Source: JACVRW01 sp035650215
GTDB taxonomy: Bacteria; Actinomycetota; Thermoleophilia; Solirubrobacterales; Thermoleophilaceae
DNA: 12,974 bases
Assembly (NCBI GenBank): GCA_035650215.1
Contig: DASRIC010000001.1
Coordinates: forward strand, 1 to 12,974
Direction: 5' to 3'
Shown here: one piece after another, positions 6,563-11,583 of the stretch
How positions within the stretch are numbered: the stretch's first letter is position 1
Layout of the letters: every line of letters begins with the position of its first letter
The notes under the pieces: generated by a model
What the model saw: only the letters and a program-made list of their open reading frames with translations
Database searches by the model: none
What the model was told of the DNA's origin: nothing
Made by a program: the position numbers and the translations under genes

Positions 6563-7438
6563 CTAAACCGGCGGAAGGCGCAAGAGCCACTCGAGCAGCG
6601 CCTTCTGGACGTGGAGGCGATTCTCCGCCTGGTCCCAGACCGCCGAGCGCTCCCCGTACAGGACCTCGGCGCCGATCTCCTCGCCCGGGTGGGCGGGCAG
6701 GCAGTGGAGCGCGATCGCATCATGGCGGGCGCCGGCCAGCAGCGCCTCGTCGAGCCGGTAGGGCTCGAGCAGCGAGCGGCGCTGCGCGGCGTCGTCCTCG
6801 TCGCCCATGCTCACCCACACGTCGGTGTAGACGGCGTGGGCGCCGCGAACCGCCTCGGCCGCCTCGACGCCGGGCGCCTCGGGGAGCGACAGCTCGGGGG
6901 GCGAGCCCACCGCCACTTCCACGCCCGCCACCTGGCCGGCTAAGAGCAGCGAGCGCGCCATGTTGTTGCCGTCGCCGACGTAGGCGAGCTTGAGTCCCTC
7001 GAGCGCGCCGAAGCGCTCGCGCAGCGTCATAAGGTCGGCGAGCGCCTGGCAGGGGTGGTGGTCGTGGGTGAGCATGTTGATCACGGGCACGCGCGAGTGC
7101 TCGGCCAGCTCCTCGACCGTCGAGTGCGGCCCGGTGCGGATCCCGATCGCGTGCACCATGCGCGAGAGCACGAGCGCGGTGTCGCGCGGCGACTCGCCGC
7201 GGGCCAGCTGCAGCTCCCCCTCGCGCAGGATGAGCGGCCGGCCGCCCAGCTCGCCCACGCCCACCTCGAACGACACGCGCGTGCGGGTCGAGGGCTTGTT
7301 GAACACGAGCGCCACGCTCTTGCCGGCGAGCGCCTGCGAGCCCAGGCGGTCGGCCTTCAGCTCGAGCGCACGCTCGATCAGCGCCCGCTGCTCGGCGGCC
7401 GTAAGCTCCGCGCCAGTCAGGAAGTGCCTGGTCTGCAT
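6563..7438 (-). CDS. argF: Ornithine carbamoyltransferase
   Basis: Transfers the carbamoyl group from carbamoyl phosphate to ornithine, making citrulline for arginine synthesis. Carbamoyl phosphate motif STRTR at 50-54, HPCQ at 128-131, the SMG ornithine loop in DVWVSMGDEDD (206-216) and HCLPAH at 245-250 are all present; the SMG loop and HCLP favour ornithine over aspartate carbamoyltransferase. At 291 residues it is slightly short, with a trimmed N-terminus and a compressed stretch between about 178 and 195, where relatives carry a longer loop. LTHDHHPCQ departs from the usual LTDxxHPCQ. The start ATG at 7438 has AAGGA 5 nt upstream, inside the reading frame of the divergent EEP gene. No other arginine genes are in the window, so pathway context is missing. 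The cupredoxin lies downstream. Confidence 0.93.
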   Translation of the reverse strand: MQTRHFLTGAELTAAEQRALIERALELKADRLGSQALAGKSVALVFNKPSTRTRVSFEVGVGELGGRPLILREGELQLARGESPRDTALVLSRMVHAIGIRTGPHSTVEELAEHSRVPVINMLTHDHHPCQALADLMTLRERFGALEGLKLAYVGDGNNMARSLLLAGQVAGVEVAVGSPPELSLPEAPGVEAAEAVRGAHAVYTDVWVSMGDEDDAAQRRSLLEPYRLDEALLAGARHDAIALHCLPAHPGEEIGAEVLYGERSAVWDQAENRLHVQKALLEWLLRLPPV

Positions 7439-7439
7439 G
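7436..7439. other. Overlapping divergent start codons (CATG)
   Basis: The argF start (minus, 7438-7436) and the proposed EEP start (plus, 7437-7439) share two bases inside the palindrome GCATGC. Each gene's promoter and ribosome binding site must then lie within the other's coding sequence. The argF side has a good AAGGA; the EEP side lacks one at normal spacing. Confidence 0.7.
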
Positions 7440-8270
7440 CGAGTCCTTAGCTGGAACCTCTACCACGGTCGCGACTTCCCACCGGATCCGGCGCTCTTCA
7501 CCTGGCGCTCCCGGCTCTTCCGGCGCACCGAGCTGGGCGCCACCCACGCGCAGGTCAACCGGCCGCTGCTCCACGAGTTCGCGCAGGTGCTCGACGGCCT
7601 CGAGGGATGGGACGTGGCCCTCCTCCAGGAGGCCCCGCCGCGCTGGTTTCGCGAGCTCTGCCAGCGCACCCGCTCGAGCGGCGTGCGCGTGCTCACCTCG
7701 CGCAACTGGCTGCCGCCGCTCCAGCGCCGCCTGGCGGACCTGAACCCCGACCTGCTCGCCTCGAGCGACGGCGGCTCGAACCAGATCCTCGTGCGTCACC
7801 CGGGCCGGATCGTCGACCACAACAGGCTGACGCTCGCCTGGAAGCGCGAGCAGCGGCGAATGCACTGGGCGCGCGTGGTGCTGCCCGGGTCCGGCGGCAC
7901 CGTGTGCGTGGCCAACCTCCACGCCTCGGCCTGCCTTCCCGAGCTGGCCGGCGCCGAGGTGGTGCGAGCGGCCAAGTGCGCGCTCGAATGGTCCGCGGGC
8001 GACCCGCTGGTGTTCGGCGGCGACCTCAACCTTTGTCCGGCGCGCACGCCGCAGCCCTTCGCCGCGCTGCGCGACCTGGGGCTCGCGGAGCCCACCGCGC
8101 CCGACGCGATCGACCATCTGCTCGTCCGCGGGTTTCAGGTCGAGAAGCCGCCGCGGCGGCTGGCCGCCGAACGGCGCGAGCTCCCCGGGCCGGACGGCAG
8201 GCGCATCCGGCTCTCCGACCACGCGCCGGTGAGCGCGGACCTCGGCACGCCCGGGGGCAAGCTGAGATAG
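7437..8270 (+). CDS. Endonuclease/exonuclease/phosphatase (EEP) family protein
   Basis: Metal-dependent phosphodiesterase fold shared by DNase I, AP endonucleases and some phosphatases; substrate unknown. The 277-residue protein has the family's metal and catalytic residues in order: Asn7 in SWNLYHG, Glu65 in LLQE, NLH at 160-162, Asp196 and Asn198 in GGDLN, DH at 226-227, and Asp261-His262 in SDHAPV. No signal peptide or membrane segment is visible, so it is probably cytoplasmic. The ATG at 7437 is chosen because MRVLSWN is the normal family start, though the nearest AGGAA (7419-7423) is 13 nt upstream. A CTG at 7428 would suit that site better, adding three residues. It ends 42 bases before the phasin-like gene on the same strand. 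A DNA repair role is possible but not shown. Confidence 0.85.
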   Translation: MRVLSWNLYHGRDFPPDPALFTWRSRLFRRTELGATHAQVNRPLLHEFAQVLDGLEGWDVALLQEAPPRWFRELCQRTRSSGVRVLTSRNWLPPLQRRLADLNPDLLASSDGGSNQILVRHPGRIVDHNRLTLAWKREQRRMHWARVVLPGSGGTVCVANLHASACLPELAGAEVVRAAKCALEWSAGDPLVFGGDLNLCPARTPQPFAALRDLGLAEPTAPDAIDHLLVRGFQVEKPPRRLAAERRELPGPDGRRIRLSDHAPVSADLGTPGGKLR

Positions 8271-8312
8271 TCCCGCGGACCCACGAACGCCGAGACCGAG
8301 GGGAGAGCGAGG

Positions 8313-8870
8313 ATGGCCGAGCGCCGGAGCACGAAGAAGGCGAGCGCGAAGGGCGAGGCGACCGTGGAGGCCAAGAGCCCGGCCGAGCTGCGCAAGGCGC
8401 TTCGCGCGCATCTGGGCCGCCCCGCGGGCATCGTGATGCTGAGTCGGGACCGCATCGAGGAGGCGCTCGACGAGGCAGTGAAGAACGGCCAGATCACGGC
8501 CAAGGGCGCGCGCACGCTCGCGGCCGACCTCGTGAAGCGCGGGCGCAAGCAGACCGACGACGTGCTGGGCGACCTCGAGCAGCTGCTCGGGCGCGGCCGC
8601 GACGAGATCGGCGGCCGCACCTCCCGCGCGCGCAAGCGCGCCGCCAAGGCGGCCTCGCCGGCGCTCGCGAAGGTCGACAAGGCCCGGCGGGCCGCCGGGG
8701 TCGGTCCCAACTTCCCGATCCTCGAGTACGACGAGCTGAACGTCGCGCAGGTCCAGAGCCGGCTCTCCGACCTCACGCCGGCCCAGCTCCGCAAGGTTCG
8801 CGACCACGAGAAGCGCAACGCCAACCGCAAGACGATCCTGAACGCGATCGAGAAGAAGCTCGGCAGCTAG
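8313..8870 (+). CDS. Phasin-like, Lys/Arg/Ala-rich protein with conserved C-terminal helix pair
   Basis: A 185-residue basic protein of unknown function with three parts. Residues 1-25 are a Lys/Ala-rich disordered tail. Residues 40-98 are helical, resembling phasin-type or polyhydroxyalkanoate-regulator helices (IEEALDEAVKNGQITAKGA and onward). Residues 100-128 are an Arg/Lys/Ala linker of histone-H1-like composition. Residues 134-183 are a compact segment with YDELNVAQVQSRLSDL and QLRKVRDHEKRNANRKTIL. I recall this last segment as a short helical module recurring in actinobacterial proteins, but give it no name with confidence. The basic regions could bind nucleic acid, or the helices could coat granules; neither is shown. 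The start ATG follows a GA-rich leader (GAGGGGAGAGCGAGG). The methyltransferase gene begins 29 nt after its stop. Confidence 0.8.
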   Translation: MAERRSTKKASAKGEATVEAKSPAELRKALRAHLGRPAGIVMLSRDRIEEALDEAVKNGQITAKGARTLAADLVKRGRKQTDDVLGDLEQLLGRGRDEIGGRTSRARKRAAKAASPALAKVDKARRAAGVGPNFPILEYDELNVAQVQSRLSDLTPAQLRKVRDHEKRNANRKTILNAIEKKLGS

Positions 8871-8899
8871 CGAGCCTCAGACCACTAGCCTCGACCGCG

Positions 8900-10270
8900 A
8901 TGAGCGGACTCGAGGCAGGCCAGCGCACGCGCCCGCGCTCGGGCGAGGAGCTCGAGCTCACGATCGACCGGCTCGCGTACGGCGGGGCGGGGGTCGCGCG
9001 CACCGACGGCTACGTGGTGTTCGTTCGCGGCGCCGTACCGGGCGACCGGGTGCGCGCCCGGGTCACGAAGTCGAAGCGCTCGTTCGCGGAGGCCGACACG
9101 CTCGAGCTGCTCGAGCCGAGCCCGGACCGCGTCGAGCCCGTGGCGCCCCACCCGGGTGCGCCCTGGCAGGTGCTCCCCTACGAGCGACAACTCGCCGAAA
9201 AGGAGGCGCAGGTGCGCGACGCGCTCGAGCGCATTGGGCGCTTCGAGGGCCCGCCGGTCGAGCCCATCGTCCCGGCGCTCGAGCAGCTCCGCTACCGCAA
9301 CAAGCTCGAGTACTCGTTCGGCGAGGACGACGACGGCGAGCTCGTGCTCGGCTTCCACCGCCCGGGCCGCTTCGACGTGATCGACGCGGTGCCCGAGGAC
9401 ATCCTCGCCTCCGAGCGCGTGGACGAGATGCGCAGCGCGGTCGGCGACTGGTGCCGCGCCGAGGGCCTCACCGCGTGGGACCGGCGCGCCCAGAGCGGGC
9501 TGCTGCGCAACCTCGTGGTGCGCGAGGGCCGGCGCACCGGTCAGCTCCAGGCGCGCGTGGTCACGAGCCCGGGGTCCACGTTCCGCATCGACGAGCTGGC
9601 GGCGGCCACCCCCGCCGACGCCTTCCTGTGGACGCGCGCCGACAGCTTGGCCGAGACCACGCGCTCGGGCAAGACGGAGGTCGTGAAGGGGTCCGGCGCG
9701 TATCTCGAGGAGGAGCTCTCGGGGCTGCGCTTCCGCATCTCCCCGGACGCTTTCTTCCAGACCAACACCGAGATGGCCGAGCGCCTCTACGGCGAGGCCG
9801 TGGCGCTCGCCGGGCTATCCGGGCGCGAGAAGGTGCTCGACCTGTTCTGCGGCATAGGCACGATCGCGCTCGCGATGGCGCTCGACGCCGGCGAGGTGTG
9901 GGGAGTCGAGATCGTGGAGGCCGCCGTGGCCGACGCGATCGAGAACGCTCGCCTGAACGGCATCGACAACGCGAGCTTCTTCGCGGGCGACGTGCGACTG
10001 GCGATGCGCCCGCTGCTCGAGGAGTCGGGCCGGCCGGACGTGGTGGTGGTCGACCCGCCGCGCGCCGGGCTCTCGCAGAAGGTCGTGCGCCGGGTGCTGG
10101 AGGCGGAGGCGAGCCGGATCGTCTACGTGTCCTGCAATCCCACGACGCTCGCCCCCAACGCCCGCCAGATGGTGGACGCGGGCTACGAGCTGAAGACGGT
10201 GCGCCCGGTGGACATGTTTCCGCAGACGCCGCACATCGAGTGCGTGGCGCTGCTCGAGCGCGGCGACTAG
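8900..10270 (+). CDS. 23S rRNA (uracil-5)-methyltransferase, TrmA/RlmD-RlmC family
   Basis: SAM-dependent enzyme that methylates C5 of uracil in RNA, most likely 23S rRNA. An N-terminal TRAM RNA-binding domain (about 13-72) is followed by a linker/central domain and a Rossmann methyltransferase domain from about 275. Visible motifs are FFQTN (285-289), DLFCGIGTI (314-322) for SAM, VVVDPPRAGL (382-391), the nucleophile Cys412 in YVSCNP, and the general base Glu447 in HIECVALLER. The 4Fe-4S cysteines expected around 82-95 in RlmD-type proteins are absent: that stretch reads APHPGAPWQVLPYE. Length 456 aa is normal. ATG at 8900 has no clear Shine-Dalgarno but starts just ahead of the TRAM domain. 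Which uridine(s) it modifies cannot be told from sequence. Its TAG stop overlaps the stop of the converging gene. Confidence 0.9.
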   Translation: MSGLEAGQRTRPRSGEELELTIDRLAYGGAGVARTDGYVVFVRGAVPGDRVRARVTKSKRSFAEADTLELLEPSPDRVEPVAPHPGAPWQVLPYERQLAEKEAQVRDALERIGRFEGPPVEPIVPALEQLRYRNKLEYSFGEDDDGELVLGFHRPGRFDVIDAVPEDILASERVDEMRSAVGDWCRAEGLTAWDRRAQSGLLRNLVVREGRRTGQLQARVVTSPGSTFRIDELAAATPADAFLWTRADSLAETTRSGKTEVVKGSGAYLEEELSGLRFRISPDAFFQTNTEMAERLYGEAVALAGLSGREKVLDLFCGIGTIALAMALDAGEVWGVEIVEAAVADAIENARLNGIDNASFFAGDVRLAMRPLLEESGRPDVVVVDPPRAGLSQKVVRRVLEAEASRIVYVSCNPTTLAPNARQMVDAGYELKTVRPVDMFPQTPHIECVALLERGD

Positions 10271-10446
10271 GACGGCGAGCCGGAGCCCTCGTCCAGCGCG
10301 CTCTCCTCGTTCGCGTGGAAGCTGCACAGGAAGGGGCCGCCGGTCTCGAGCGCGGCCTCGATCTCGGCGCCCGTGAGAGCTGTGCCGCATTCCGCGCAGA
10401 GGCGCTCGACCACCGGCTCGACGCCCTCCCGCTCCTCGAGATCCAT
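10267..10446 (-). CDS. 59-residue zinc-finger-like protein
   Basis: A small acidic protein with one likely zinc site: Cys17-x2-Cys20 in CAECG and Cys41-x2-His44 in CSFH, 20 residues apart. It resembles short zinc-ribbon or treble-clef proteins but matches no family I can name. The ATG at 10446 shares one base with the stop of the UspA-like gene (TGATG), so the two are probably co-translated. A longer in-frame ATG at 10527 would overlap that gene by about 80 bases with Arg/Gly-rich shadow sequence and is rejected. The C-terminal tail is Glu/Ser/Gly rich. Its TAG overlaps the TAG of the converging methyltransferase. Confidence 0.65.
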   Translation of the reverse strand: MDLEEREGVEPVVERLCAECGTALTGAEIEAALETGGPFLCSFHANEESALDEGSGSPS

Positions 10447-10868
10447 CAGGCCTCGCTCCCGACCACGTGCGTCACGGGCAGCCCGGTGGCGGCCTCCGCC
10501 TTGCTCGGCAGGTCGAGGTGCAGCCACTTGGAGAGCTTGAGCGGCAGTGTGGAGACGATCAGCTCGTCGTAGTCATGGAAGTTGCACTCGTCCTGGATCG
10601 CGGCGAGCGGATCCGGGTCGCCCACCCGGGCGTCGGCCACATCGAGCCCCTCGTCGCGCAGCTCCGTGACGAACGCGGTGCGATGTGCCTCCGCCGCGTC
10701 GCCGCCCGCATGCATGTCGGCCGCCCAGGCGATGCCGTGCGGCGTGGAGGGCACCAGCAGGGTGAACTCACAGGGTCCCCGGACGGTTCTGCTGCGAAGC
10801 GCCTCGAGCAGCTCCGGCGACTCCGCCGTCCGGTTCGCGACCACGAGCACACGTGCCCTGTCGGCCAT
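10446..10868 (-). CDS. UspA-like alpha/beta protein
   Basis: A 140-residue single-domain protein with the pattern of a universal stress protein/HUP-type Rossmann fold: opening strand ARVLVVANRTAESPELLEAL, a middle strand FTLLVPST, then YDELIVSTLPLKLSKWLHLDLPSKAEAATGLPVTHVV, which matches a UspA-like subgroup common in actinobacteria. The classic ATP-binding GxxGx9GS loop is not evident, so it may not bind ATP. No signal or membrane helix. The ATG at 10868 follows a small inverted repeat (10872-10885) that contains the only nearby GGAG, and the spacing is long. It is coupled to the downstream zinc-finger-like gene by a TGATG overlap. Role unknown; stress response is a family-level guess. Confidence 0.75.
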   Translation of the reverse strand: MADRARVLVVANRTAESPELLEALRSRTVRGPCEFTLLVPSTPHGIAWAADMHAGGDAAEAHRTAFVTELRDEGLDVADARVGDPDPLAAIQDECNFHDYDELIVSTLPLKLSKWLHLDLPSKAEAATGLPVTHVVGSEA

Positions 10869-10871
10869 GCC

Positions 10872-10885
10872 CGGAGATTACTCCG
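10872..10885 (-). promoter_or_regulatory. Small inverted repeat upstream of the UspA-like gene
   Basis: CGGAG-ATTA-CTCCG is a perfect 5-bp inverted repeat with a 4-base spacer, ending 3 bases before the ATG on the minus strand. It includes the only Shine-Dalgarno-like GGAG near this start, so folding could mask it, or the site could bind a repressor. In GC-rich DNA such short repeats also occur by chance. Confidence 0.25.
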
Positions 10886-10906
10886 CGGCCGGCCGTCGGT
10901 GCCACG

Positions 10907-10922
10907 GGGGGCGCGAGCCCCC
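10907..10922. terminator. GC hairpin after the UDG-like gene, possible terminator
   Basis: GGGGGC and GCCCCC pair perfectly around a 4-base loop (GCGA on the plus strand), 7 bases past the stop of the UDG-like gene. There is no U-run on the minus-strand side, so a classic intrinsic terminator is not shown; it may pause polymerase or protect the 3' end. It lies in the only sizeable gap (61 bases) of the minus-strand block. Confidence 0.35.
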
Positions 10923-10929
10923 GATCGGA

Positions 10930-11583
10930 TTAGTACGGCGGGAGATCCGAGTACCACTCGCCGAGCGAGCGGAACGCGCCCCAGAACTCTCGCTTGGCCT
11001 GCTCGTCGTCGAGTGAGCGGTCGATGTCCGGGGTCACGAGCGCCTCGCACGACGGTGTGAGGCGCTGGAGCTCGCCGGGCTGGTAGGCGAGCTCGCGGCC
11101 CAGCGGCACGCCGAGGCCGTTCAGCTCCTCGAGCGCCTCGTCGCCCATCACCACGACCATCCGCGGCTGCACGATCGCGAGCTCCTCGAGCACGCGTGCG
11201 CGGCACTCGGGCGCGGAGTCGTCGGTGTCATGCACCGGGCACTTGACGAACACCGTGCCGTACACGGCGAGCGGGTCGATCCCGAGCCGCTTGAAGCTCT
11301 TCATGAGCGCGCTGCCTGCGCGGCCGTAGAACGCCACGCCCTCCTCGATCTCCGACGGTCGCGGCGCGAACTTGAGCAGCATGATGTCCGCCTGCGGGTG
11401 GCCTGAGCCCAGGACGGGCATCAGGTTGCCGCGCGGGCAGTGCTCGCAGCCCTGGATGTCGCGGGTCAGCGCGTTCAACTCGCGGATGGCGCGCTCGAGG
11501 TACTTCTCGCGGATCTCGTCGTCGGTCGCGGGCACTTGACCGGAGAGATTGGACGGCGCCCGCTCCGCTCCTTCGCGACGCAT
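10930..11583 (-). CDS. Uracil-DNA glycosylase superfamily protein, Fe-S type, divergent
   Basis: A 217-residue protein resembling family 4/5 uracil-DNA glycosylases. Four cysteines match the family 4 cluster layout: Cys46-x2-Cys49 (CEHC), Cys115 (VFVKCP) and Cys127 (PEC), with 65 and 11 residues between. YGRAGSALMKS (86-96) matches the GRAGxLL segment and VQPRMVVVMGDEAL (138-151) the conserved core strand. The usual GEAPG catalytic loop reads LKFAPRPSE (70-78) and no HPS/HPT motif is seen near the C-terminus, so activity or substrate may differ. The ATG at 11583 shares one base with the upstream stop; GTG at 11586 is an equal alternative, adding one residue. The first ~20 residues are probably disordered. 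Coupling to a PHP-domain gene is notable, but a joint DNA repair role is only inferred. Confidence 0.75.
   Translation of the reverse strand: MRREGAERAPSNLSGQVPATDDEIREKYLERAIRELNALTRDIQGCEHCPRGNLMPVLGSGHPQADIMLLKFAPRPSEIEEGVAFYGRAGSALMKSFKRLGIDPLAVYGTVFVKCPVHDTDDSAPECRARVLEELAIVQPRMVVVMGDEALEELNGLGVPLGRELAYQPGELQRLTPSCEALVTPDIDRSLDDEQAKREFWGAFRSLGEWYSDLPPY

Noticed and set aside
6990..7436. Upstream ATG at 6990 extending the EEP protein
   Set aside because: This stretch lies antisense to argF and looks like shadow sequence; the family start MRVLSWN is at 7437.
6720..8807. Long minus-strand open frame (695 codons) across argF and the EEP and phasin-like genes
   Set aside because: It is antisense to well-recognised genes, rich in Arg, Ala and Gly, and has no domain match. 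Long spurious frames are normal in GC-rich DNA.
7607..8899. In-frame upstream extension of the methyltransferase gene reaching back to 7607
   Set aside because: The extra sequence is a low-complexity Arg/Ala/Gly shadow of the EEP and phasin-like genes; the TRAM domain begins only after the ATG at 8900.
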